From contig MKSR01000029.1 in NCBI GenBank assembly GCA_001898145.1, positions 1 through 64,000 on the forward strand: a DNA stretch of 64,000 nucleotides, written 5' to 3'. A program made the translations under genes and the position numbers. Of this stretch, positions 16,229-25,451 are shown piece by piece; the first letter of the stretch is position 1; each line of letters opens with the position of its first letter. The notes under the pieces are model-generated. The model was not told where the DNA came from. It did not search any database and saw only the letters and a list, made by a program, of their open reading frames with translations. This DNA is from Dyadobacter sp. 50-39. Its GTDB lineage: Bacteria > Bacteroidota > Bacteroidia > Cytophagales > Spirosomataceae.

Positions 16229-17020
16229 CTATCGCCCATTTTGTTTCCAATGATTTTTGACAAGCTGATATGCTTTGATATAGTGCTGCTGTACCTTGGT
16301 TTGCGGATAGCCTAGCATAGAGGCGATGTCAGCAAAAGACTTCCTCTGATCTTGCCTGAGCTCGAACACCTCAGCTTGCTCGCTACTTAGAATATGATCG
16401 TAAGGGAACGGCTGCTTTGCTTGCCTTATAGGCACAGTCGCGCGGGGCGCTACCATTCTTTTAAGCTCCTCCACCGCTTTTTGGATTTCGCTAGTAACAT
16501 GCAGCGTACTGGCTCCTATTCTTTTCGCCACCTCCCGTGGACTATGCCCATCCTGGAAGTGAAGGCTGGCTATCAACTGGCGTTGTTTGGGAAGAAATGT
16601 GATCGCTTTCGAGATTTCATTCCACCTTCTCCCCTCAGTGCCGTCCGCGAAGTAGCTGTCCAAATCTGGCTTTTCTCCCAGGAAAGGTTCTAAGTGGTCT
16701 ATTTCAGTCATTTTCCGGTATATCTGGTATGAGGGCTTTTGGACCTGTTTCAAGAGTTGCCAACGGAGATTAAGGCGGATAAATCGGTATGCATGAGGCA
16801 GGCTTTCTATCTTGTCACGGTGTGCCCAAACTTTCAGGTAACATTCCTGCAGGATGCAGCTCACTAGGAACTCGTCGTTGACCAGACCTCTACCAAGGTA
16901 AAGCAGGCTATCATAAGTCCGCTTGTAAAAATAACTGAGCGCACGCTCATCACCGCTGCGGAAAAGCAGCAGGTATTGCTCGTTGCGTGCCGACGTTCTA
17001 GCGAGTTCATGAAGTGCCAT
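16229..17020 (-). CDS. ECF-like RNA polymerase sigma factor with two C-terminal HTHs
   Basis: 263 residues from ATG 17020; an in-frame TTG at 17083 would add a leader of 21 residues but is less likely. Residues 15-90 are sigma region 2 (ALSYFYKRTYDSLLYLGRGL and LQECYLKVWAHRDK). Residues 136-190 are a region 4 helix-turn-helix (FLPKQRQLIASLHFQDGHSP). Residues 208-258 repeat the pattern (LSSEQAEVFELRQDQRKSFA, then DIASMLGYPQTKVQQHY), so region 4 seems duplicated. It is directly upstream of the TnpB-like gene. Nuclease-dead Cas12f homologues paired with sigma factors are reported to drive RNA-guided transcription in Bacteroidetes; this pair fits that scheme. Confidence 0.82.
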   Translation of the reverse strand: MALHELARTSARNEQYLLLFRSGDERALSYFYKRTYDSLLYLGRGLVNDEFLVSCILQECYLKVWAHRDKIESLPHAYRFIRLNLRWQLLKQVQKPSYQIYRKMTEIDHLEPFLGEKPDLDSYFADGTEGRRWNEISKAITFLPKQRQLIASLHFQDGHSPREVAKRIGASTLHVTSEIQKAVEELKRMVAPRATVPIRQAKQPFPYDHILSSEQAEVFELRQDQRKSFADIASMLGYPQTKVQQHYIKAYQLVKNHWKQNGR

Positions 17021-17147
17021 AGCATTGACAACAATTTGGACCAACAATACAAAATGGTGCTTACACTCTACGGATGCCGACAATCATTCCCCTGCAAATC
17101 GTTAGGTGGACGATTGTTGAAACAAATATATCGAAAGTTACCAAAAG

Positions 17148-17161
17148 ACACACATGTGTGT
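17148..17161. promoter_or_regulatory. Palindromic operator candidate between divergent regulators
   Basis: ACACACATGTGTGT is a perfect 14-bp palindrome in the 179-base gap between the divergent sigma factor gene and the XRE-family gene, 39 bases before the latter's ATG. It is a plausible binding site for the XRE protein, controlling itself and the sigma/TnpB-like unit. Confidence 0.5.
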
Positions 17162-17199
17162 ACTGAAAATTTTTAGGCTTCCCGTACTTCGTCCCAAGC

Positions 17200-17445
17200 A
17201 TGAAGGACCAAGAAAACATCGGCAGAATCGAACAGTATGTAATCGATTACGTAAGGGAACTACGTGTGAGTAACAATTTACTTCAAGAGGACATCGCCAC
17301 CATCCTTGGAACCACGAAGGCATTTATAAGTAATGCGGAAAGCACCAATCATCGGGCCAAGTATAATCTCAAACACATTGATAAGCTAGCTCATTATTTC
17401 AATCTTTCTCCAAGGGATTTTTTACCAGAGAGGACCTTACAATAA
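17200..17445 (+). CDS. XRE-family HTH regulator
   Basis: 81 residues, mostly one helix-turn-helix: LRVSNNLLQEDIATILGTTK and AFISNAESTNHRAKYNLKHI, then LAHYFNLSPRDFLPE, the standard Cro/C1 domain. It is transcribed away from the sigma factor gene across a shared control region with a palindrome. It is the natural candidate for controlling the sigma/TnpB-like unit, or may be the controller of the adjoining restriction-like operon. The gap to the next gene (17446-17879) holds no recognisable gene. Confidence 0.85.
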   Translation: MKDQENIGRIEQYVIDYVRELRVSNNLLQEDIATILGTTKAFISNAESTNHRAKYNLKHIDKLAHYFNLSPRDFLPERTLQ

Positions 17446-17879
17446 ACACGTTATGCTCGGCTCATAACTATAAATTACCTTGGCACGTCTTTCGTCGCGC
17501 CCATCAAAACCAACTGCTAACCGTCAGAACATATCGGCCTAAACGAAACTAATGTCGAGTCAGTTTTTCGTCGGGTAATCTTTATGGCACTCCCGCAACT
17601 TCGGAGTAAAAGTTGAAGAAGCCGAACAGCACCGGCAATCGTTTTGCAATCCCAAATCTGGCTAGGGGCGGAAGGCAGCGGCCTAGCAGTCATCGGTATT
17701 GACAGCGGCTTGGGCGACCAATTGCCATGCAATTGTGTGGATCCATCCCCAACGAATTCAGAACGAACCTCAGGCACAACTGAATAGATATGAGACAGCT
17801 TTACAAAGGGAATTTTCTTCGTCAAAAAACAGTTAAAAATCCTTGCTGGGAAAAACAATTGATCGCTTCTTTTTTGCTT

Positions 17880-18317
17880 ATGGCTGATGTGCATACAACT
17901 GAAGTACGTAGTTATAATATGTCGCGAATTCGTGCAAAGGATACCAAGCCAGAGCTTATGGTGAGACGGTTTTTGTTTTCACAGGGCTTTCGCTATCGAC
18001 TTCACGACAAGAAATTGAAAGGGAAGCCGGATATAGTATTGTCGAAGTATAAAACCGTAATTTTTATTCACGGTTGTTTTTGGCACGGCCATGAGGGATG
18101 CAGATACTTTGTTGTGCCTAAGACGCGCTCAGAATGGTGGGTGGATAAGATAAACACGAATAAAAGCAAGGACAAAGTGGCATTCAAGGAGTTGACAGAT
18201 AAAGGATGGAAGGTGCTTACAATTTGGGAATGTGAGCTTAAGCAGAAGGCCTTGAAGGACACGTTCGGAAGGCTGCTGCAAAACTTGATTGACAACGAAG
18301 AAATTGCTAACAGTTAG
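17880..18317 (+). CDS. vsr: Very short patch repair endonuclease (Vsr)
   Basis: 145 residues from ATG 17880 (open frame back to 17790). HTTEVRSYNMSRIRAKDTKP is the family start; YRLHDKKLKGKPDIVL holds the catalytic Asp, VIFIHGCFWHGHEGCRYFV the zinc and active-site His/Cys, and KDKVAFKEL with VLTIWECEL the end. Vsr nicks T:G mismatches left by deamination of 5-methylcytosine, so it normally accompanies a C5 methyltransferase, here 35 bases downstream. Confidence 0.92.
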   Translation: MADVHTTEVRSYNMSRIRAKDTKPELMVRRFLFSQGFRYRLHDKKLKGKPDIVLSKYKTVIFIHGCFWHGHEGCRYFVVPKTRSEWWVDKINTNKSKDKVAFKELTDKGWKVLTIWECELKQKALKDTFGRLLQNLIDNEEIANS

Positions 18318-18352
18318 TAATGTTCATATCTTAGCCCTCTGTTTTAATTACG

Positions 18353-19930
18353 ATGCCGTTTCCAATTATAGATTTATTTGCAGGTCCTGGTGGACTAGCC
18401 GAAGGGTTCAGTTCAGTGACTGAGCAAGACAATCAGCGTGTTTTCAGCATTAAGCTGTCAATTGAAAAGGATGTCCATGCTCATCAGACTCTAAGACTCA
18501 GGTCCTTTGTACGGCAATTTCCCTTTCGCAGCCTGCCAAAGGAGTACTATGATTTCGTCAATGGTGAAATGACGATGGATGAGCTATTCAGTAGGTATCC
18601 ATCGGAGTACAATGCGGCAGAAAACGAAGCCTGGAGAGCAACTCTGGGAGAGACGCCTGAAAATGAAATTGACGACAGGATCGAAGCTAATCTCAATGGT
18701 GAATCAAGCTGGGTCCTGATAGGAGGGCCTCCTTGTCAGGCATATTCCGTTGTTGGACGTTCGAGAATCGGAGGAGTATATGAAGATGATCATAGGGTCT
18801 ACTTATATAAAGAGTATCTCCGTATAATTGCCCGCCATCAGCCCGCAGTATTTGTGATGGAAAACGTTAAAGGTTTGCTTTCAGCAAAGGTTAGGGGTGA
18901 AAAGATTTTTACGAAAATTTTACGTGACCTTCGAAGGCCATCAAGCGTTTTTCCACAATTTGAATCGCGCGGATACCGGATATACTCCCTTGTGAATGAG
19001 AACGTAAGAAATGATTCGGATTATCTCATAAAGTCAGAAAATTACGGAATCCCGCAAAAGCGGCATCGTGTAATTCTTCTCGGTGTCAGGGAGGATATAG
19101 ATGTTCGTCCCGGTACACTTGATCTGGCTGTAAAAAGTAGTCTAAAATCTGTCATTGAAGACCTGCCACGTATTCGTAGCAGCGTTTTTAGAGAGTTTTC
19201 ACATAGTGAACTGGTCTCCAAATTTTACGGCGTCGAGAAAAAGCGAAAATATATCAACCTGACTGATTCTTGGGAACTTTGGTATTCACGGATAGAAAAG
19301 TATGTCACTGAGTTGGCAGAGTCCTTTGCGTCTCATGGGCACAGCATTGACGTCGGACATACATACCCTGACTCACCTGGAAAAGAATCGGTTCAGCCCT
19401 CAGGTTCATTAGATGCCAATCATTCCCTCTACGATTGGTTTCATGATGAAAACCTTTCATCGGTACTTCACCATGTGTCCAGAAGCCATCTGACACACGA
19501 TCTAAAGAGGTATATGTTCGCGTCTCTGTATACCCAGATCTTCAAAACCTTTCCTAGAATGGAAGATTATCGGAAATTCGGCGACGATCTCCTTCCAGAT
19601 CATGAGAATGCAGAATCGGGAAACTTCAATGATCGGTTCCGGGTCCAGATACCAGACGAGCCTGCCACCACAGTAACCAGCCATATCTCAAAGGATGGGC
19701 ACTACTTCATCCACTATGACCCATCGCAGTGTCGCAGTTTCACAGTCAGGGAGGCGGCAAGAGTGCAGACGTTTCCAGATAATTACTATTTCTGTGGTGG
19801 CCGAACTCATCAATTCCATCAGGTAGGGAATGCTGTGCCACCCTATCTGGCATATAAAATTGCCGAGATAGTTCATGAAATCCTTGTTCCTGAACGCGCA
19901 CGTTTGAACAAAGAACCTCTGTTATTCTAG
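18353..19930 (+). CDS. DNA (cytosine-5) methyltransferase
   Basis: 525 residues. Motif I is IDLFAGPGGLAEGFS (6-20), motif IV GGPPCQAYSVVGRSR with the catalytic Cys near residue 130, motif VI VMENVKGLL, motif VIII QKRHRVILLGVRED, and motifs IX/X RSFTVREAARVQTFP and QVGNAVPPYLA. An unusually long N-terminal insertion between motifs I and IV and a target domain of about 200 residues set the specificity, which cannot be read. With Vsr and the four following genes it forms a restriction-like operon in which it protects the host. Confidence 0.93.
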   Translation: MPFPIIDLFAGPGGLAEGFSSVTEQDNQRVFSIKLSIEKDVHAHQTLRLRSFVRQFPFRSLPKEYYDFVNGEMTMDELFSRYPSEYNAAENEAWRATLGETPENEIDDRIEANLNGESSWVLIGGPPCQAYSVVGRSRIGGVYEDDHRVYLYKEYLRIIARHQPAVFVMENVKGLLSAKVRGEKIFTKILRDLRRPSSVFPQFESRGYRIYSLVNENVRNDSDYLIKSENYGIPQKRHRVILLGVREDIDVRPGTLDLAVKSSLKSVIEDLPRIRSSVFREFSHSELVSKFYGVEKKRKYINLTDSWELWYSRIEKYVTELAESFASHGHSIDVGHTYPDSPGKESVQPSGSLDANHSLYDWFHDENLSSVLHHVSRSHLTHDLKRYMFASLYTQIFKTFPRMEDYRKFGDDLLPDHENAESGNFNDRFRVQIPDEPATTVTSHISKDGHYFIHYDPSQCRSFTVREAARVQTFPDNYYFCGGRTHQFHQVGNAVPPYLAYKIAEIVHEILVPERARLNKEPLLF

Positions 19931-20020
19931 GTTGGTTGCTCGTAGAACTAATTTTGAGGCAATTTTTTTCTCATGACTTGAGATTTGGTATATTGCTAGG
20001 GTAAACCCTGTAATATTTTA

Positions 20021-21505
20021 ATGTCTCAAAGTATAATCCTTAATCCACCCCCTGTCTTTTTTATTAAATCTATCTCCGAACAGGGGTATTCTCTTTCAAC
20101 AGCGGTTGCTGATCTCATAGATAATTCCATTGCTGCGGGTGCGACACGTGTCGAGGTATTAATTAATTCAAATCAAGTTCCTCTCCGGTTGTTTATTGCA
20201 GACAATGGGGGCGGTATGGATGCAACTGCGCTGACTGAAAACATGCGATTTCCCAGTGCAGATCTCGATGCTACCCGAAATCCGAGTGACTTGGGAAGAT
20301 TTGGATTAGGCTTAAAAACAGCCTCTTTTTCGCAATCACGAAAGTTCACTGTCCTCTCCAGGACGTCTGGTGCGCCATTTGAGGGGCGTACCTGGGATGT
20401 TGAGCATCTCAAAAAAACAGACAACTGGACTTTGATTATAGAAACAGCTGATGCAGCTGAATCTTTGAAGTCAGATTATATACAAACAAGCAAGAGTTTC
20501 CATGCTCATTCTCCTGATTTCCGTGTAAACACTTTGGTTGTTTGGAACAACTTGTACAAGTTAGAACGGCTTCCGGGCATAAATGAAATCGCAGGTGAAT
20601 TGGAAGAGCTTAAAAGCCATCTGGGCCTCGTCTTTCACCGGTATATTCAATCGAAAAGGTTAGAGTTGCGTCTCAACAATTCTATTATCGAAGGCTTTGA
20701 GCCTTTCCCTAGTAAAGTCACGGGTGTACAGATTGTTGCTGACAGCTATTGGCGGACCGTCGAGTCGTACATTCAGTTTCAGGGTATAATTTTACCTAAA
20801 CGCGCCGCAGCGGAATCAAAAGATCCCGGGTCAATATGGATACCGGCCCAGAGAACCCTCGAAGAAATGCAAGGCTTTTACGTGTATAGAAATGATCGAC
20901 TTATTAGCTGGGGCGGATGGATGAGGACAATTCCCAAGTCGGCATTTCTTCAATTTGGTAGAATAAAAATCGACATAACTAACATCAACGACAGCGATTT
21001 CCATCTGAATGTTGCAAAGTCTTCCTTAAAGATTCCTTTCGGATTGAAACGTGCAATGAATGAGATGATTCAGGATGTCGCAGCGCGAGCATCAAATGAG
21101 TATCGGGAGAGGACTGCATCAAATGTTATCAGGCCGCGGGAGACAAGGGGAGGTCTGTCACTAATTGTAAAAGAGATGCGTGGCAAAGGCCCATATCTTC
21201 GGATTAACGAAGATTTTGAAATCTTCCGGAGATTAAGTAACCAGTTGAATCCTGAGCAACGTGATTTATTGGGGAGTTTTACAGGATTGATTGAAAGGAA
21301 GTTGAATGAGATATGGAATGAAGATTCCCCATCAGGACAAGCATCTTCTGCAATCTCAGAGGATGAAAGGCAGAAAATTCACAGGATCATGCGATACTAT
21401 CAGGATGCTGATTATTCATGGGAAGAGATAATGTCTTTGTTGCTGGACAGCTTTGGTCGACGCAAAGAAATTGAATTATTTATAGAATCCATAAAAGAGC
21501 AATAA
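20021..21505 (+). CDS. GHKL ATPase (MutL/Hsp90-type) of Z1 defence operon
   Basis: 494 residues. AVADLIDNSIAAGATRVEV (residues 27-45) is the N box, FIADNGGGMDA the G1 box and LGRFGLGLKTASFSQSRK the G2 box of an HATPase_c_3 domain like MutL and MORC. The C-terminal 200 residues have no family I can name. Proteins of this type accompany Z1-domain helicases in restriction-like clusters. Its last base is the first of the Z1 gene (TAATGG), so the two are coupled. No AT-rich control element is clear in the 90-base gap upstream. Confidence 0.88.
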   Translation: MSQSIILNPPPVFFIKSISEQGYSLSTAVADLIDNSIAAGATRVEVLINSNQVPLRLFIADNGGGMDATALTENMRFPSADLDATRNPSDLGRFGLGLKTASFSQSRKFTVLSRTSGAPFEGRTWDVEHLKKTDNWTLIIETADAAESLKSDYIQTSKSFHAHSPDFRVNTLVVWNNLYKLERLPGINEIAGELEELKSHLGLVFHRYIQSKRLELRLNNSIIEGFEPFPSKVTGVQIVADSYWRTVESYIQFQGIILPKRAAAESKDPGSIWIPAQRTLEEMQGFYVYRNDRLISWGGWMRTIPKSAFLQFGRIKIDITNINDSDFHLNVAKSSLKIPFGLKRAMNEMIQDVAARASNEYRERTASNVIRPRETRGGLSLIVKEMRGKGPYLRINEDFEIFRRLSNQLNPEQRDLLGSFTGLIERKLNEIWNEDSPSGQASSAISEDERQKIHRIMRYYQDADYSWEEIMSLLLDSFGRRKEIELFIESIKEQ

Positions 21506-24492
21506 TGGAGTGGGATTTACTTTCTGAACATATCCGGCGTAAGATCGAAAAGCTTAAAAAGCAGCAAGGTTACATCACTCCGAGGCAATTAGATCAAGAG
21601 ATTGAAAGGAACTTCTATGACATGAAACGTACTGAAATTTTCTCGGATTTTTTCGAGGGTTCGGAAGAGTTGCATTCGGAATGGCTTGCTAGTATCAAGT
21701 TAAGATTGAAATCCATCATTGTTACAAGTATAGATCCTGACACCGTAATTGATGATCAGTTGGACTATGAACGCTGGATCGAAGCAAGAGAGGTGCCAAT
21801 TAGGTGGAATTATTTTGATCGATATGTAACATATTTAAGACGATTAGGTCGCCCTTCTGAGGTGATTAGTAGTACTGAGAGAAGTACTAAGGCTATCATT
21901 GAGCGTCTTGGAGATCCTCTCAAACCAATCAGCGTACTTCAGAAAGGGTTGGTTCTGGGATCTGTCCAGTCGGGGAAAACGGCGAACTTCAATGGTGTGA
22001 TTAATCGTGGAGTCGATGCTGGATATGATTTGATTATAGTTTTTTCGGGCATTATGGAGGATTTGCGTTCGCAAACTCAAAAAAGGATCAATACCGACGT
22101 GGTAGGAATTGGTGAGGATGGGAATCAGATTAATCAGAGGATAGGTGTTGGGAAAGTCCAGGCTTTTGGAGTTGACGGAATTCACCAGCTCACATCCTTG
22201 ACATCGATGTCTGCAGATTTCCGTAAGTCAATGGTAGATTCCAACTTTGGCTTCACCAATCAAAAAATCCTCGTATGCAAGAAAAATGTGGGAGTGCTCA
22301 CAAATTTAGTCTACTGGTTTAAATCTTCAATTTCTCATGGTGAGGTAAATCTGGCAAAGTCGTTGCTAGTTATTGATGATGAAGCAGATAATGCTTCTTT
22401 GAATAATCTGGGGCACAAGGGTGAAAAGTACGCAAGTAAAGTGAATGGTCATATTAGGGCATTGCTTAACCTCTTCAAGCGAAGATCTTATCTCGGATAT
22501 ACTGCTACGCCATTCGCAAACATCTTGCAAGATCAGAATGGTGGACAAGAAGAAGAAGGTTCGTGGACCATAGATTACAGATATAACAACAGTATACAAA
22601 AGCTTGAATGTAGTTTGTCGCCGAGCCTTTTTCCAGACAAATTCATTTACAAACTTGCAACACCGTCGTCATACCTCGGGCCTAAGCGATTTTTTTCTAA
22701 CGGGAGAGAGTCGGAAGGTGATCGTAAAATTCCTCTAATCGAGACTATTCCAAACCCGGACAGCGAGACGTACGTGCGAGTAGAAGGTATGGAAAGCGAT
22801 CTTCCAAAGTCCTTAACTGATTCGATTGACTGTTTTATTATTTCCATAGCTCTACGCGACTCGAGGAAGCATATTTTGCAGCATCTTCCTGGCTTCACTG
22901 ACCATCATACAATGCTTGTTCACATATCTCGTCTAATTGCAGAGCAGAATACCATAGCTGCCGCGATAAAGAAGTATGTTGATCATTTAACTATAAGGAT
23001 AAGTACAGACAGTTTATCCGACCCGGCTGGGATATACGAGCGTTTACGATTGCAGTGGAATAGGTTTTTTGCTTATAAGGTGGCAAATATCAAGTCCTAT
23101 CTGCCTCTTGACTACAACACTGACGGCTTGGACTCGAAGACTTGGGAAGAGGTATCAAGCCTTGTTCCTCATGCAGTAAACAATATCTCTGTCAAGGCGA
23201 TTAATTCTATGACCGGTGATAAATTAATTTATCCTGATGGTGGTAGCAAGAAGTACATCGCAGTTGGTGGTAATCGCCTCTCACGGGGTTTTACCCTTGA
23301 AGGATTAACGATAAACTACTTTTTAAGAGACACTAATTATTATGATGCACTGCTTCAGATGGGCAGATGGTTTGGGTACCGACCGGGTTATATTGATGCT
23401 TGCCGGCTTTTTATTGATTTTCCGACTGAAGAGAAATACGATTTTATTACAACAGCATTGACTGAACTCGAGGAACAAGTTGAAGCGATGGAAATCCAAA
23501 AAAAGACTCCGCGGCAATTTGAGCTATTGATTAAGCAACATCCAGACGTACTCAAAATCACTAGAGCAACTATCCTGAAAAATGCGAGAGAAGTCCGGCT
23601 GTCGTTTCAAAATATGCTTCATCAGACAGTAACGTTTAAAATTGAAAAAGAAGCAGTCGAAGATGCTTATAAATCATTCAGATCTTTATTCTCTGAGCTC
23701 GATTTTAAACCAATTGCTGGTAAAAATAGCTTTTACCTATTGAATACCGGAATAGCAACTCTCTTCAGATTTCTTGATTCACCGGCATCGTATATGGCGC
23801 AACCGTTCATGAAGGACATCTTAAAGGCCTATATCGAGAAATGCTCAGCTTCCAACAAGTTGGTTAATTGGAAGATAGCTGTAAAGAGAACTGGCAGTGG
23901 TTATGAAATTAAGGACTCTGACTTTCAAATTCAAACAACGGTCAGAAGACTTCCCGATTCCGAGAATATAGATAAGAGCCATTACTACCAAGACTTGTTA
24001 CATGAGCAGAAATTTACTGCATCAGGCAAATCCATGAACATTGTTACGTCCGGGGCTGACGAAGCTGTGGGATTGGATAGTCTGGCTGTTGCGAAAGTAA
24101 AGGAAGAGTTTCGGGCGAATAAAATGAAAGAATATCTTGAAAAAAATGGTTGTAGTCAGGCCGAAGCAGAGCGTAGAGCTAAAAAAGTAACAATACCTGG
24201 CTGGATTTATCGAAAGATCAGGCGTGAATCAGAAGGGTTGTTAATTATATATTTGATTGATCAGACCGAAATTTTTAATGACTCAAAATTGAAGGAAGTT
24301 GCGCGGAGTAAGGAAATTGATACGAAGATTCCATTGATAGGTTATGCGATTAGCTTTCCCCCTATTGTTGATGATCCAGGAGGGATCTACCTGGCTAACG
24401 AAATCATGGAGCTGCCAGTTGACCTTGACAATGTTAACGAGAGTGATGAGCTGCCGGAGGATATCGATAATGAAGTAAATGACATAGTATAA
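21505..24492 (+). CDS. Z1 domain helicase-like ATPase
   Basis: 995 residues. GSVQSGKT (152-159) is Walker A, LLVIDDEADNASLN (about 288-301) the DEAD-type Walker B, GYTATPFANIL (about 331) motif III, and the Z1 domain continues with NRLSRGFTLEGLT and LQMGRWFGYRPGY (motif VI arginines). Z1 domains also occur in N.CglI, the motor of an ATP-dependent restriction enzyme. The C-terminal 300 residues are unassigned. It probably acts as the DNA motor of this system, with the PD-(D/E)XK protein as candidate nuclease. Confidence 0.92.
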   Translation: MEWDLLSEHIRRKIEKLKKQQGYITPRQLDQEIERNFYDMKRTEIFSDFFEGSEELHSEWLASIKLRLKSIIVTSIDPDTVIDDQLDYERWIEAREVPIRWNYFDRYVTYLRRLGRPSEVISSTERSTKAIIERLGDPLKPISVLQKGLVLGSVQSGKTANFNGVINRGVDAGYDLIIVFSGIMEDLRSQTQKRINTDVVGIGEDGNQINQRIGVGKVQAFGVDGIHQLTSLTSMSADFRKSMVDSNFGFTNQKILVCKKNVGVLTNLVYWFKSSISHGEVNLAKSLLVIDDEADNASLNNLGHKGEKYASKVNGHIRALLNLFKRRSYLGYTATPFANILQDQNGGQEEEGSWTIDYRYNNSIQKLECSLSPSLFPDKFIYKLATPSSYLGPKRFFSNGRESEGDRKIPLIETIPNPDSETYVRVEGMESDLPKSLTDSIDCFIISIALRDSRKHILQHLPGFTDHHTMLVHISRLIAEQNTIAAAIKKYVDHLTIRISTDSLSDPAGIYERLRLQWNRFFAYKVANIKSYLPLDYNTDGLDSKTWEEVSSLVPHAVNNISVKAINSMTGDKLIYPDGGSKKYIAVGGNRLSRGFTLEGLTINYFLRDTNYYDALLQMGRWFGYRPGYIDACRLFIDFPTEEKYDFITTALTELEEQVEAMEIQKKTPRQFELLIKQHPDVLKITRATILKNAREVRLSFQNMLHQTVTFKIEKEAVEDAYKSFRSLFSELDFKPIAGKNSFYLLNTGIATLFRFLDSPASYMAQPFMKDILKAYIEKCSASNKLVNWKIAVKRTGSGYEIKDSDFQIQTTVRRLPDSENIDKSHYYQDLLHEQKFTASGKSMNIVTSGADEAVGLDSLAVAKVKEEFRANKMKEYLEKNGCSQAEAERRAKKVTIPGWIYRKIRRESEGLLIIYLIDQTEIFNDSKLKEVARSKEIDTKIPLIGYAISFPPIVDDPGGIYLANEIMELPVDLDNVNESDELPEDIDNEVNDIV

Positions 24493-25451
24493 TGCAGTTA
24501 TTCTGGGAAGTACTCTACAACGATGGGGGCCCGTTCCCTCGGCTACTTGAGTTCGGCGAATTTTCGGACTCAAGATTTAGATATGGAATAGATGAGGAAG
24601 GAAGGCATTGCTTGTTCTTTCAGTTTTCTCAACGTTCTCATAACGTTCCGATAGATCCGGTTGTCAAGGCAAATCTCTCACTTATCGAAAAGGGCATTAA
24701 CGGCAGGCAGACACTGATACTAGCGCTATCGAACCAGAAATTGGAGAATCTTTTCAATGACTTGATTGGGAGTGTGGTATCTGCTGTGAGAAAGGAGAGT
24801 GGTGGATCCGATAAGTTATCCTTTATTGCTGTTTGCAATGATTGGTTCGATCTTTTTGACTCGCTTACCGGTGAGCTAAGTATGGCTGATCTTCGGGGGA
24901 TTTTTGGGGAACTTTACTTCCTGAAGTCTCTTCTAAATAGCACCAGACATTCCCCTGAGGACGTTGTTTCCGCCTGGAAAGGACCTTTTGGGAAAGGTCA
25001 CGACTTCGAGCTCGGCGACAAACATTTTGAAATCAAGAGTATCAGTGAGGGAAAAAGCATAGTAAAAATTTCCAGTGAGTATCAGCTTGGATTCCTTGGG
25101 GGAGAGAAATTATTCCTGGTAGTCTATGAATTTCACCGGCCCGAAGAGTCACACACGACACTGGCCTCCCTGATAGATGATATTACGAAGATTTTGAAAG
25201 GAGCTTCGGTGGGCAGGATAAGTGGCTTTTGGACTGCCTTAGCCAAGGCAGGCATTAGCCACGGCAATCTGGATAAATACGGTGATATAGGATTTGGGAT
25301 AAAGGCTGTTTTCGTTTTCAATTGCAGTAAAGAATCGTTTCCGGCAATAACACGTACTTCACTTCCGGACGCCGTAAAAAATGTAACATACGATTTGGCT
25401 CTGGGAGGTTTAACACCATTCCTGGTTGAAGATTTGGCTAGTCAGATATGA
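24492..25451 (+). CDS. PD-(D/E)XK motif protein (DUF4420-like)
   Basis: 319 residues. LRGIFGELYFLKSLL followed by KGPFGKGHDFELGDKHFEIK has the E...D-x(n)-ExK spacing of PD-(D/E)XK nucleases: the acidic residue in HDFEL and the Glu-Ile-Lys of FEIKS. The family is found beside Z1 and AIPR genes. One-base overlap with the Z1 gene and four-base overlap with AIPR. It is the likeliest DNA-cutting subunit. Confidence 0.85.
   Translation: MQLFWEVLYNDGGPFPRLLEFGEFSDSRFRYGIDEEGRHCLFFQFSQRSHNVPIDPVVKANLSLIEKGINGRQTLILALSNQKLENLFNDLIGSVVSAVRKESGGSDKLSFIAVCNDWFDLFDSLTGELSMADLRGIFGELYFLKSLLNSTRHSPEDVVSAWKGPFGKGHDFELGDKHFEIKSISEGKSIVKISSEYQLGFLGGEKLFLVVYEFHRPEESHTTLASLIDDITKILKGASVGRISGFWTALAKAGISHGNLDKYGDIGFGIKAVFVFNCSKESFPAITRTSLPDAVKNVTYDLALGGLTPFLVEDLASQI

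Noticed and set aside
16229-17083. Sigma factor start at 17083
   Set aside because: That start is TTG and adds a leader with no sigma features; the ATG at 17020 fits better.
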